NCBI GenBank assembly: GCA_028286365.1
Contig: JAQBRR010000001.1
Location: 186,001 to 250,000, forward strand
Origin: Candidatus Saccharimonadota bacterium
GTDB lineage: Bacteria > Patescibacteriota > Saccharimonadia > Saccharimonadales > Saccharimonadaceae
Direction: 5' to 3'
DNA: 64,000 nucleotides
Shown here: positions 26,324-35,543 of the stretch, piece by piece
How positions within the stretch are numbered: position 1 is the first letter of the stretch
How the letters are laid out: every line of letters starts with the position of its first letter
Made by a program: the position numbers and the translations under genes
Notes under the pieces: generated by a model
Seen by the model: the letters and a program-made list of their open reading frames with translations, nothing else
What the model was told of the DNA's origin: nothing
Database searches by the model: none

Positions 26324-26871
26324 TTAGTTTGATTCTTTCTAATATGCGTAGATGCTAAGTGACCATGCTCAGTGTAGATGAGTGTGTAGTCGATTTTTAT
26401 ATGATACGTTTTCTCTAAATCAGTCAGTATAGTTACAATCTCATTAGCCTTTTCATTATTTCTCATGCCGATTGCAAGTGTTACTGAACTAAGTAATATA
26501 TCAAGGTCTTGCCAGCGATAGGTGAAAGTCCGAACAACGTCTGATCCCAGCAGTAGGGTAAAGGAAGCATCTGGAAACATGGTCTTTAATTCTGGAAGCG
26601 TATCTTTGGTCGTAAATTGTTCTGATGATAGTCTTACGACTGACAGCTTTGGTATGGTATGAATTGCCTGCTTTAAAGTCGTGATACGATGACTAATGTC
26701 TGATACTGAACTTTTTTCTCGTGGGCGTCGTTCGGGCAAGAAGACAACTTCATCTAGATTCCGGTTTTTAATGGCTTCGAGTGCAAACGAAATATGCCCC
26801 TTATGGACGGGGTCGAATGTACCGGAATAGATGCCAATATGTCGCTTCACTCCTCTTACTATATCGTACAT
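26320..26871 (-). CDS. nadD: Nicotinate-nucleotide adenylyltransferase
   Basis: This nucleotidyltransferase makes NaAD from NaMN and ATP in NAD synthesis. IGIYSGTFDPVHKGHISFAL contains the GTFDPxHxGH signature, FLPERRPREK binds the nucleotide, LLLGSDVVRTF is the second conserved strand, and STHIRKN is the ISSTxIR motif. The track start at 26943 runs into the divergent gene; the ATG at 26871 (MYDIVRGVKR) gives 183 aa, close to family size. The last four bases overlap the phosphoribosyltransferase gene, tail to tail. Confidence 0.88.
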   Translation of the reverse strand: MYDIVRGVKRHIGIYSGTFDPVHKGHISFALEAIKNRNLDEVVFLPERRPREKSSVSDISHRITTLKQAIHTIPKLSVVRLSSEQFTTKDTLPELKTMFPDASFTLLLGSDVVRTFTYRWQDLDILLSSVTLAIGMRNNEKANEIVTILTDLEKTYHIKIDYTLIYTEHGHLASTHIRKNQTN

Positions 26872-26912
26872 GGCAAAACGGACTACAATAGATATATAAG
26901 GAGGGATACAAA

Positions 26913-27251
26913 ATGCCAAAATATATGATTTTACATAATGCACCTGAACCTGCTAGTGAGCTCATAGCGCGGACAAAGCCGGAGGATCAACAGGCTGCAA
27001 TGGAGGCGTGGATAGCCTGGAAGGAAGAGGCTGATAAGAAGGTCAAGTTTGAATTTGGTATGCCTCTTCAGGCTGTCGGGCGAGTGACTCCTGAGGGAGT
27101 TACCGAGAGTGATAGTCAGGCATCCGGCTACTCGATGATCGAAGCTGATTCAAGCGAGACAGTCATTGATGTACTTCGTAACCATCCACATCTCGCACGT
27201 CCAGGCGCAACGATGGACATACTCGAAATTATACCGATGCCAGGTATGTAA
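26913..27251 (+). CDS. YCII-like small protein
   Basis: The 112-aa protein starts MPKYMILHNAP, has a central EFGMPLQAVGRVTPEGV and ends HLARPGATMDILEIIPMPGM. This layout (alpha-beta barrel with a substrate His and an EIxPM end) matches YCII-related (DGPF) proteins, which are small enzymes or ligand binders of unknown role. AAGGAGGG just upstream is a strong ribosome binding site. It is divergent from nadD. Confidence 0.75.
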   Translation: MPKYMILHNAPEPASELIARTKPEDQQAAMEAWIAWKEEADKKVKFEFGMPLQAVGRVTPEGVTESDSQASGYSMIEADSSETVIDVLRNHPHLARPGATMDILEIIPMPGM

Positions 27252-27338
27252 CCTAGGTGCCTACTAGCGTTGATAATCGATAACCCTCATGCTATTATTG
27301 ATCTAACGAGATGATAATACTGCGGGGAGAAATTATTC

Positions 27339-27842
27339 ATGGATAACGTACCAGTTCACGTCAACCACGGCGCTACGGCACATGCCGAAGAGCCGGTAAA
27401 CTCAAGTCGTAAGAGTAAACGAGGCAAAGGTCGCAAGAAACTTGTTGCAATTTCAATCAGCGTCATTGTGCTTGCTGCAATTATTGTCCTTGCAGCTCTC
27501 ATGGTTTATCGTTCGAGTGTCGGATCACTGATTGATAGCAGTAAGTATCAAGCGGTATTCTTGACTAATGGCCAGAGCTATTTCGGAAAATTGCAACCAG
27601 CCGGCGGCTCATATATGCGTTTGACTGATATCTTTTATCTTCAAACCAAGCCAACTGATTCAACAGCTCCACAGCAAGCAACACCTGATACAACAGCACA
27701 GGTTCAACTGATTAAACTTGGTGATGAGATACATGGGCCTAGTGACGAGATGATTATTGATAAGTCACAAATCTTGTTCTTTGAGAACCTCAAGTCTGAC
27801 GGCAAAGTTGCGCAGTCTATTGCGGCCTACCAAAAGAAATAG
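27339..27842 (+). CDS. Single-pass membrane protein, unknown function
   Basis: A basic cytosolic N-terminus (SRKSKRGKGRKK) is followed by one helix (LVAISISVIVLAAIIVLAAL) and an external domain with KYQAVFLTNGQSYFGKL and TDIFYLQ. GGGGAGA precedes the ATG as ribosome binding site. It forms a unit with the next gene nine bases downstream. I recognise no characterised family. Confidence 0.7.
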   Translation: MDNVPVHVNHGATAHAEEPVNSSRKSKRGKGRKKLVAISISVIVLAAIIVLAALMVYRSSVGSLIDSSKYQAVFLTNGQSYFGKLQPAGGSYMRLTDIFYLQTKPTDSTAPQQATPDTTAQVQLIKLGDEIHGPSDEMIIDKSQILFFENLKSDGKVAQSIAAYQKK

Positions 27843-27851
27843 CGTAACGCT

Positions 27852-28355
27852 ATGGTAACTAAAAAACGCATCATACGATCTATACGTAATACAGTAATTA
27901 GCATTCTTGCGTTACTAATATTATTCGTCGGTACGGGGCTAATTTATACATGGGTTATGGGTCGTAGCACGCCAACCACACCAGCAGTAGCAACGACGTC
28001 GACTACTGTTCCTGTCGTAAAGCATGTCGAGCCAGGAGCCAACGTTCAGGAAAGCGCATCAGTTCAATCGATCACAAGCCCTATCGTGCCGGGTGATAAC
28101 GCATCAATAATTGTAAAAACGAATCCCGGGTCGTGGTGTACGATTACTGTGGTATATGACAAAACACCGAGTAAGGATAGTGGACTTGGTGGTAAGACAT
28201 CAGATGATTTTGGGAGTGTCACGTGGACATGGACCGTTGAGTCGACGGTGCCCCTTGGTAAATGGCCAGTCACGGTCACGTGTCTCCGTAATAAATTGTC
28301 AGCTGTTGTCGTCGGAGACTTGGTTGTTAGTAAAGACGTACAGGCTACTAATTAA
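27852..28355 (+). CDS. Membrane-anchored Ig-like extracytoplasmic protein
   Basis: An N-terminal helix (VISILALLILFVGTGLIYTW) anchors a Thr-rich linker and one beta domain (residues ~75-160) with NASIIVKTNPGSWCTITVVYD, FGSVTWTWTVESTVPLGKWPVTVTC. The pair of cysteines may form a disulfide. The fold looks like an immunoglobulin-type domain. Function unknown. The 3' end overlaps the next minus-strand gene by eight bases. Confidence 0.7.
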   Translation: MVTKKRIIRSIRNTVISILALLILFVGTGLIYTWVMGRSTPTTPAVATTSTTVPVVKHVEPGANVQESASVQSITSPIVPGDNASIIVKTNPGSWCTITVVYDKTPSKDSGLGGKTSDDFGSVTWTWTVESTVPLGKWPVTVTCLRNKLSAVVVGDLVVSKDVQATN

Positions 28356-29019
28356 GGGTGTTAATGTAGGTAGCCCAGTCATTGTTGGAGATGGTGCTGG
28401 CCGAAGTAATAAGGAGTAAGAGATTATTTTTACTGAAAATAGCTCGTTGCGTACCTTTATCATATGTGCCAATGTGGACGGTAATTGCGCCGACGGTTAT
28501 TTTTTCACTTGCGCCCTCTGCTTCTGCAATTTGCTGAACTTGTGCCTCGATGTTATTTTTAAACCCATCAGGTAGGGGCTGCTCACTGACATCTACTTGA
28601 ACTTTTCCAATTTTATCGACGTAAGCATACACAGCATTAGATGTTGGTGGGCTCACGCGTGTCCAGCCTCCAAGCTCACTACTTGATTTTCCGTCAGGTA
28701 GAATTGTCGTGTAGTTAGGGGTACCTTTTGTTAGCGTTATTTTAGCGCTAGGGATATATTTTGGTGCATGATTGCGCTCAAATAGAAAATACCATGACAG
28801 GACGGCAGCAAAAATTAAAGCAAGGATAATGACTGCAACAATTCTACGACGACGTGTGTTAAGTCTGGCTTTTATTTTCTTTGGAATCTTTATTTTTGGT
28901 AGAGAAGGTAGAACGAACACAATCTGTCGTCTTTTTTTTGTGTTAGGGTTTTTGGCAACAACGGATGGTCTGACATCTTGCCATACCATACCTTTAGGAC
29001 GATTTTTCTCACCTGCCAT
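28348..29019 (-). CDS. Single-pass membrane protein, unknown function
   Basis: A long basic cytosolic N-terminus (KIKIPKKIKARLNTRRRR) precedes one helix (IVAVIILALIFAAVLSWYFLF) and an external domain of about 130 residues with alpha/beta pattern (DVSEQPLPDGFKNNIEAQVQQ, AITVHIGTYDKGTQRAIFS). It is the gene after the giant kelch protein, separated by 29 bases, and could be its membrane partner. No family recognised. Confidence 0.65.
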   Translation of the reverse strand: MAGEKNRPKGMVWQDVRPSVVAKNPNTKKRRQIVFVLPSLPKIKIPKKIKARLNTRRRRIVAVIILALIFAAVLSWYFLFERNHAPKYIPSAKITLTKGTPNYTTILPDGKSSSELGGWTRVSPPTSNAVYAYVDKIGKVQVDVSEQPLPDGFKNNIEAQVQQIAEAEGASEKITVGAITVHIGTYDKGTQRAIFSKNNLLLLITSASTISNNDWATYINTLN

Positions 29020-29048
29020 ATGGTTATAGTATACCAGAGGGAATCATC

Positions 29049-32000
29049 CTAATGTGTGTAGTAAGGTGTATCAAGTGGTTGTTGCAAGCCACCTGTAAAC
29101 GTACGGCCATGCTGCAAACGTTTACTAGGGTCTGCAGTAAATTGTAGGGTAAGGTCAGTGATGGTCGGCCCACGCGTGACGTCATCTGGATAGCCAAATG
29201 CCTGCGAGCTATCAATCGCAACGTTGAAGTAATAGAAGCGAGCACAGTTAGTATTCGCACCACTACCATCGAGCGGCGTATAGGCGCCTGGCAGACCAAG
29301 CGTAACATTGCCAAAATTAGTGACAGAACCCCAAGTTGTCATAGCAGGTGACGTACATGATGTAGTTGTATTGGTCATTGACTGATATTTTAATTGCCAA
29401 CTAGCTCCAATGGAGTTATCCAGGCCATTTAGTAGCCAATTCGTTGGATAAACATCTGAGTCGGTGTCGATCATAATCGAGTACTGAGCAATTTGAGGTT
29501 GCGACAGGAGTGGCGTTTGCTGAGTCACCGGACTTGCGTAGGTAAGTGCTGTGCCACATGCGCCCCCTAGTACGTAGGCTTTACCGCCACTATAGGCAAC
29601 GCCTGCACCATAACGGTTACCACCATAACGTTGGTTCGTTATAAACCATGCACCAATACCTGTTGGGTTATTGCCAGATGCAACTGTAGTATTAGCGCTA
29701 ATCGGCGCAACCAATGTGACTGGTGTACATGTTGTTGCAGACGACCTGCCGCCGATTAGATAAATATATCCGTTTGCAGCAAATCCCTCAGCTTGGGATA
29801 GTGGCCCAGGCAAGCTCTCAGAATAACTCCATGTTCCTGCATTGCCTGTACCGGCATTAATTTGTGAATACTGTGAGTCACTGAGATAGTTAGTGCCGTC
29901 GTATCCTCCAAGTATATATAAGTTGTTGGCATAGGCGACCGCAGTGAGGCCTGTACGCGCAACGTTGAATGATGTACTGCTGGTTGACCAAGCAGATGCG
30001 ATGTTGCCGCCACTGTTCAGTTGAGGGCTGACATACACAGTAGCTTGAGGCGTGTAACTTCCATAAGTAATTTCAAGTAAGCCATTTTGACCAGATGTAC
30101 TGGTTGTACCTGTTGAGCCGTTTCCACCTTTACCAGCTGTTGCTACATTCGCCACATCAGCATTATTTGCCGCAGCTCCACCAGCACCTGCAGCTCCAGC
30201 GCTACCGGCTGTTTCAGTCGTGGTTGCGCCAGTCACGAGGTCGCTACCTCCACCTCCACCGCCACCACCACGAACAGCGGCGTTGCTACCACTACCACCT
30301 CCACCTCCACCGAATCGGCCTCCACCACCACCACCACCGTTGACACAAGTCGCTGAGATACCACCCTTACCACCTGCGCCTGTACCACCGTTACCGCCGC
30401 GTCCAGTAACTGTCGTTGTACAGCTCGTCAGTGAACCACCACCGTCACCACCGTTATTTGCTGCACCAGCAATACCAGCGACACCACCTGTACCACCTGC
30501 ACCTGCCGCACCTCCAGCCCCATTTGTACCTGCACTACCAGCGCCACCGACAGTTGCAGTACCACCACCAACCGTACCAGCAGTACCGCTAGCGCCACCA
30601 CCGGCACCACCTTGTCCACCAGTTGTAGTGCTCGTCGTACCGCCTCCACCTCCACCTCCTCCAGCCTGGAGAAGGTAGGTCGCGCCATTAAGGAGCGCCG
30701 TAAATCCACCACCGTTACCACCGTAACTAGCAGTTGTATTAGCGGCACCGGCCGTACCAACATTATAGGTGAGAGATGTTCCTGCAGTGACGGTCAGGGT
30801 TGCTTGACTGAAGCCTCCACCTCCTCCACCACCACCAATACCGGTACTACCACTACCATTTCCGCCCGCACCACCAGCACCCCAGGCTTTTACTGTGAGG
30901 GAGGTAACACCAGTAGGAACAACAAATGTACCGGTTCCAGCAGTGTTATAAACTACGGTATTCTGTGTACCGCTACCTCCACCAACGACATATAGGCGGT
31001 TATTCCATACAGTTGCACCGAATTGAGTCCTTGCCCCTGGCAGACCATTTGAGGCTGTACTCCAACTACTAATATCGCCCGAAGAAGGTGTCGCGTAATA
31101 GACGGTTGATTGTGCGACTCCATCTGAATCTTGACCACCGACATAATAAAGCGAACCGCCGGTCGCTAACAATTTACCCCAAGCACGTGCAGACGGGAGG
31201 GCTGCAGTAGTATTTGACCAAGTACCGACATTCCCACTTGTATCAATCGGTGCATACGACACTGTCGTAGTCGGATTCATACAATCAGATGTGCCGGTAC
31301 AGCCCCCAGCCGCGTAGATGTAGCCATTGTATATAGCACTTGCACCGCCAATACGGTTTGGATTTGTGCCGTAGGTATTAGCCGACGTCGTATAGTTTGC
31401 CGGCGCACCACTGTCGTTGTTATATATTTGGAAAGTTTGAACCACATCTGTTGTTGCGGTACAACTACCTGGGCTGGCACCGGTCGTACAGCCCCCAATC
31501 ACATAAGCAAATGAGTTAGATATCGGGACACTCAGCCCCCAGCGTTGATTAATCGTAACTGATGATACACTAAAGCCACTTCCTGCTGTGCCAAGACTAC
31601 CGTCACTGGTATTTACTTTGATAAATTCAATATCCGGCAGGACTGACCCTGACGTACCATTATATCCTCCAAGTGCATATATATAGCCGTTATAACCAAA
31701 AGCTGCTGCGCGACGACGTCCGACGGCCATTTCATTGGGGGATTGTACCCACCCTGTACTTGAAAGGGTCGAGCCGCTCGGATAACTAGTAACAGCGACT
31801 ACGTTATTATTCACATCGATTTTAGCGTAAACGACACTCGTAAGGTCAACTTGATTAGGCGAGACACCGCCAATCAGGTAAACGTAATTAGCGTAAACTG
31901 TCCCACTCATAATACCTAGCCCCGTAGCGGTATCACCAGGCATAATGCCAATTTGAAGTTGTCCAGTTGTTGTACAACCAGCGATTGCTCCACTTGTTTG

Positions 32001-35000
32001 AATATTACACTTATCGACTGCCGTACCATATGCTGTACAACCAGCGGCCGAGCTCGTCGAACATCCGCCAAAGATATATAAGTTACCAGGATTAGTCCCT
32101 GCAGATGACGGATTGGCGCGTCCATAGGCAAATAAATACGACTCAGACGTCGCACCAACTCCTGTCATTGACTGTGAAGTCCAGGCCGATGTACTTCCAT
32201 TGGCTGCAACGGTTGTTCGTACGATAGTATTCGTATTAGCCGTACCATTCAGCCCTCCAACCAAGTAGATAGTATTGTTAAAGACGACTGGACTAGCCGC
32301 AGCAAGACCACCTGAAATTCCAAAGGTACCAACTGTTTCGACACACCAAATGCTGCCAGTAATAGTTCCATTCGGGCAGGTAGCAGGTGCGCTCATATTT
32401 CCAGTTGATGAGATCGCTACATATGCGACACCAGAACTTGTCGTCGAACATGTAACATTAGTACACCCACCTATAACATATAAATACCCATTAGTAATAA
32501 CTGCCTGTGCTAGCATGTTGCCAACAGAGCCAGTACCCGGTAGGTCACAGTCTGTAGGTGCACCACCATTACATGGAGAGGTTCCACTAGTGACAGATTG
32601 AGCTACAGTCGAAGCGTCACCCTCATCATCAATTGTGCCGTAGAGAATATTAGCTGTCATACTGGCACTGCAATCTCCGGTTGAAGTCACCTCAGCCGAA
32701 CATCCGCCTATGGCGTAGATATTATTTCGCCAAGCGAGTAGCGTCGAGCCTTCAACTTGGTTGGTGACGCCTCCTATTGTGTTCCATCCGTCTAGAGACC
32801 CGTCGGCATTAATACTTGCCACCTGGGTATCCGAATCTACGAGCGTACAATGGCCATTTCCGTTGACTGTCGAACAACCTCCCGAAATATATATATAGCC
32901 TCCCCATAGTGTAGAGAAGTTACCGCCACCGCTAATGCGTCCACTCGTGAAACTGCTCGTTGCGTTCCAGCTGTTGAGAGATCCGTCGCTGTTAATGCTG
33001 TTATAGTACACAGAACTTAGCGGTGTTCCTGTTAAGGTCGAATCTCCTCCTAAAACGTACAGGTGATTATTATAGACCTGGGCACTGTCACCATAGGCTG
33101 CAACAGGTAGGGCAGTAGAGGTTGTCCAACTTCCTAGCGTCCCAGTCGGATTTATATTGGCATATTCAACCGTGCTGATTGGTGCGGTGGCATTTCTGCC
33201 GCCAACCAGATACATGTGATTATTATAGGCGACGGCCGAGAAGTCAGAGCGCACATCACTCAGCCCCGTATCCGTGTACCAATAGGTCCACGTCGTTTTA
33301 TCACTACTTGTTGGATTCCAAAGTTGTGGCTCTCCGTTAGCGCCAAGCTTAGCAATGTAAACTGTGCTTTGGCGTGTTCCGCTACCATCGGTTCCTCCCA
33401 TTACATAGAGATATCCATTGTAGGCAACAAGACTAAAGTTGGTTCGTGCGGCCGGAAGGTTATAGGCGGAAGTTGTACACCATCCACTACAGGTACCACT
33501 TCCAGGGTTAGCACTGTCAATGTCTCCAGTGGTTGTGTCAAATTGAGCCCAACTGACGGATTGACCAACGACTGTTCCGCCGCTTCCAAAGCTAACGGCG
33601 ATGATACCATCTATACCAGCTTTTCCAGAAGACACTGCAAGTCCACCTGCTCCGCCTGTTCCGCCGCCATTGCGGAATGGGTCGGTTGAGTTAGCTGGCG
33701 TTACACCACTACCAGTTGAATTTGTAACTCCTGTATCTGTGGCGGCAGTAAAGCTGGAGCCACCACCACCACCACCACCACCGGTTGCGGTTGTAGATGA
33801 GCCAGAACCACCACCACCACCGAAGTAGCCACCACCACCTCCGCCACCACCTGCGTAACTTGTGGTTATAATTCCACCACCGTTACCACCCGTAGCAAGT
33901 CCACCAGTAGGGCCACTTCCTTTTGTTGCGGTCGAGTTTCTACCATCTCCACCGAGCCCACCAGTTAAGGAGGATCCCGCCGTACCTGGATCTGTACCAC
34001 CACTGCTCGCATTTCCTCCGGTCGATGCGGTTCCTCCACCACCACCACCAGCTACACCAGATGCTGTGCCACCAACGCCGCTCACGCCACCACCAGCACC
34101 CGCGGCACCACCAGCAGTTGTACTTGTCGCACGGGCACCACCTCCACCACCGCCTCCAGCGGCTATAACTAAGGGTGTAGACCCTCTATAAATACTTGAA
34201 TAACCACCACCTCCACCACCAGCACCGCCGGCAACGCGTGTACCTGCAGAACCACCACCACCAACGTAGACGTTGAGCGTTTCACCAGCTGTAACAGGTA
34301 TTGTTGCAGTCACGTATCCACCGGCGCCACCGGCACCACCTACCGCAGTTCCTCCACCTCCACCGCCACCTCCACCACCGCCGCCCCACACCTTGGTAGT
34401 AATACTTGTTACCCCCGTTGGAATAGTGACCGTATCAGACCCTTGGGTATTGTAGATTTGCCCATTTAATGCTGTGCCCCCAATAGAGTAGATGAAGCCA
34501 CCAGATGCGACTGAACTACCGCCCCAGGTTGCGGTGGGTAAGTTTGTTGAGGCGGTATTCCAGGTATTGAAGCGAGCACCTGTTGCAGGAGTTTTTTCAA
34601 TCAGTTTGTCCGCAACATCAAAGTCAATGTTTGATTCGTTGTTTCCCTGCATAAATTGTTGCGCGGTTACAACATAAATACTTGGGTCGATTGAAAGCGG
34701 GTAGTGCCCAGTTTTAAGTCCAGTAACATTAACCTTTAGATTATTCCCATCAAGTGAATAGCTGACTGCTACCGTAGACTTTTTCTTATCTGCCTGCAAA
34801 ATTACTGGCTTTGGAATACTAAACAAATGTGTGGTTTTTGGAGCGTTTTGACGGGCTTTCTGTAAGAGTGCAGCATCCGCATCAGTACCTGTCGTTATAT
34901 TTGAGCTCAGCAGAGTATTACCGTATATACCAATACTACCGTCTGATTCGAGGCGAGCTGCGAGGTTATCACCAAGGCCAAGAGTGTAGCCAAGTGTCAT

Positions 35001-35543
35001 GGTATCACCACTTGAATGATCCAGTAATACATCTTCTTTAACACCGGTAGTGTGCATTGTGTAGACCACCCATCCAGTGCCATCAGCTATTGGGTACACG
35101 ATACGGTTACCGTCTTGTTTACCTGTCTGAAGTTGGTACGTAGGTGTCATAGTGAAATCTATTTTGTTAACGGGGTCGCTCACTATGAGTCCTTTGGAGG
35201 CGTCTTGATAGGCGGTGGCGGTTATCTGTTGGGCTCCACTACTGATCGTATTGGAAGTTGGCAATGCCTGGCCGTTATTAAAATTGTAGGCGTGTTGGTT
35301 ACTGCTTAGTTGTACCTCGTTTGCTAATGTCTGGTCGATGGGGCTAAGGACGGACGCATCAGCTCCTAACGCATAACTGTCCTCAGTCAAAAATGGCTGA
35401 AGAACAGTTGCTAGTTCAGAACCAACGATAATCAATAAACAAATCATAACTCCAAAGCGTATCCGGCGAATTTGGATAGGTGAGAAACGCTTAAGAAACT
35501 TGATAACGAACCGGCGTGTACGATGTAAAATACGCTTTATCAT
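29049..35543 (-). CDS. Giant surface protein: glycine-rich domains and kelch-like propellers (2164 aa)
   Basis: A basic start and one helix (FGVMICLLIIVGSELATVL) lead into a beta region to about residue 360. Glycine-rich domain 1 is at about 370-650 (TVTIPTGVTSITTKVWGGGG). A long array of kelch-like repeats lies at about 650-1530 (YNGYLYVMGGTDGSG, YNNHMYLVGG). Glycine-rich domain 2 (VPTGVTSLTVKAWGAGGAGG) is at about 1535-1830, with more kelch repeats and a C-terminal beta domain. Repeated VGGC and TGxCS motifs suggest disulfides in the propellers. The protein is exported and likely an adhesin or host-contact factor. The ATG directly follows the stop of the 1164-aa gene. Confidence 0.85.
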   Translation of the reverse strand: MIKRILHRTRRFVIKFLKRFSPIQIRRIRFGVMICLLIIVGSELATVLQPFLTEDSYALGADASVLSPIDQTLANEVQLSSNQHAYNFNNGQALPTSNTISSGAQQITATAYQDASKGLIVSDPVNKIDFTMTPTYQLQTGKQDGNRIVYPIADGTGWVVYTMHTTGVKEDVLLDHSSGDTMTLGYTLGLGDNLAARLESDGSIGIYGNTLLSSNITTGTDADAALLQKARQNAPKTTHLFSIPKPVILQADKKKSTVAVSYSLDGNNLKVNVTGLKTGHYPLSIDPSIYVVTAQQFMQGNNESNIDFDVADKLIEKTPATGARFNTWNTASTNLPTATWGGSSVASGGFIYSIGGTALNGQIYNTQGSDTVTIPTGVTSITTKVWGGGGGGGGGGGGTAVGGAGGAGGYVTATIPVTAGETLNVYVGGGGSAGTRVAGGAGGGGGGYSSIYRGSTPLVIAAGGGGGGGARATSTTAGGAAGAGGGVSGVGGTASGVAGGGGGGTASTGGNASSGGTDPGTAGSSLTGGLGGDGRNSTATKGSGPTGGLATGGNGGGIITTSYAGGGGGGGGYFGGGGGSGSSTTATGGGGGGGGSSFTAATDTGVTNSTGSGVTPANSTDPFRNGGGTGGAGGLAVSSGKAGIDGIIAVSFGSGGTVVGQSVSWAQFDTTTGDIDSANPGSGTCSGWCTTSAYNLPAARTNFSLVAYNGYLYVMGGTDGSGTRQSTVYIAKLGANGEPQLWNPTSSDKTTWTYWYTDTGLSDVRSDFSAVAYNNHMYLVGGRNATAPISTVEYANINPTGTLGSWTTSTALPVAAYGDSAQVYNNHLYVLGGDSTLTGTPLSSVYYNSINSDGSLNSWNATSSFTSGRISGGGNFSTLWGGYIYISGGCSTVNGNGHCTLVDSDTQVASINADGSLDGWNTIGGVTNQVEGSTLLAWRNNIYAIGGCSAEVTSTGDCSASMTANILYGTIDDEGDASTVAQSVTSGTSPCNGGAPTDCDLPGTGSVGNMLAQAVITNGYLYVIGGCTNVTCSTTSSGVAYVAISSTGNMSAPATCPNGTITGSIWCVETVGTFGISGGLAAASPVVFNNTIYLVGGLNGTANTNTIVRTTVAANGSTSAWTSQSMTGVGATSESYLFAYGRANPSSAGTNPGNLYIFGGCSTSSAAGCTAYGTAVDKCNIQTSGAIAGCTTTGQLQIGIMPGDTATGLGIMSGTVYANYVYLIGGVSPNQVDLTSVVYAKIDVNNNVVAVTSYPSGSTLSSTGWVQSPNEMAVGRRRAAAFGYNGYIYALGGYNGTSGSVLPDIEFIKVNTSDGSLGTAGSGFSVSSVTINQRWGLSVPISNSFAYVIGGCTTGASPGSCTATTDVVQTFQIYNNDSGAPANYTTSANTYGTNPNRIGGASAIYNGYIYAAGGCTGTSDCMNPTTTVSYAPIDTSGNVGTWSNTTAALPSARAWGKLLATGGSLYYVGGQDSDGVAQSTVYYATPSSGDISSWSTASNGLPGARTQFGATVWNNRLYVVGGGSGTQNTVVYNTAGTGTFVVPTGVTSLTVKAWGAGGAGGNGSGSTGIGGGGGGGGFSQATLTVTAGTSLTYNVGTAGAANTTASYGGNGGGFTALLNGATYLLQAGGGGGGGGTTSTTTGGQGGAGGGASGTAGTVGGGTATVGGAGSAGTNGAGGAAGAGGTGGVAGIAGAANNGGDGGGSLTSCTTTVTGRGGNGGTGAGGKGGISATCVNGGGGGGGRFGGGGGGSGSNAAVRGGGGGGGGSDLVTGATTTETAGSAGAAGAGGAAANNADVANVATAGKGGNGSTGTTSTSGQNGLLEITYGSYTPQATVYVSPQLNSGGNIASAWSTSSTSFNVARTGLTAVAYANNLYILGGYDGTNYLSDSQYSQINAGTGNAGTWSYSESLPGPLSQAEGFAANGYIYLIGGRSSATTCTPVTLVAPISANTTVASGNNPTGIGAWFITNQRYGGNRYGAGVAYSGGKAYVLGGACGTALTYASPVTQQTPLLSQPQIAQYSIMIDTDSDVYPTNWLLNGLDNSIGASWQLKYQSMTNTTTSCTSPAMTTWGSVTNFGNVTLGLPGAYTPLDGSGANTNCARFYYFNVAIDSSQAFGYPDDVTRGPTITDLTLQFTADPSKRLQHGRTFTGGLQQPLDTPYYTH

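Noticed and set aside
30233-30345. Regular CCACCA repeats resembling a tandem or CRISPR-like array
   Set aside because: They have no constant repeat with unique spacers; they are glycine codons of the surface protein.
30220-30678. Plus-strand proline-rich ORF (152 aa) and neighbours 30095-30343 and 30612-30995
   Set aside because: Antisense shadow of the glycine-rich part of the 2164-aa gene; CCA/CCG repeats keep several frames open.
33601-34455. Plus-strand proline-rich ORFs (33601, 33862, 33923, 34273)
   Set aside because: Antisense of glycine-rich domain 1; low-complexity shadow frames.
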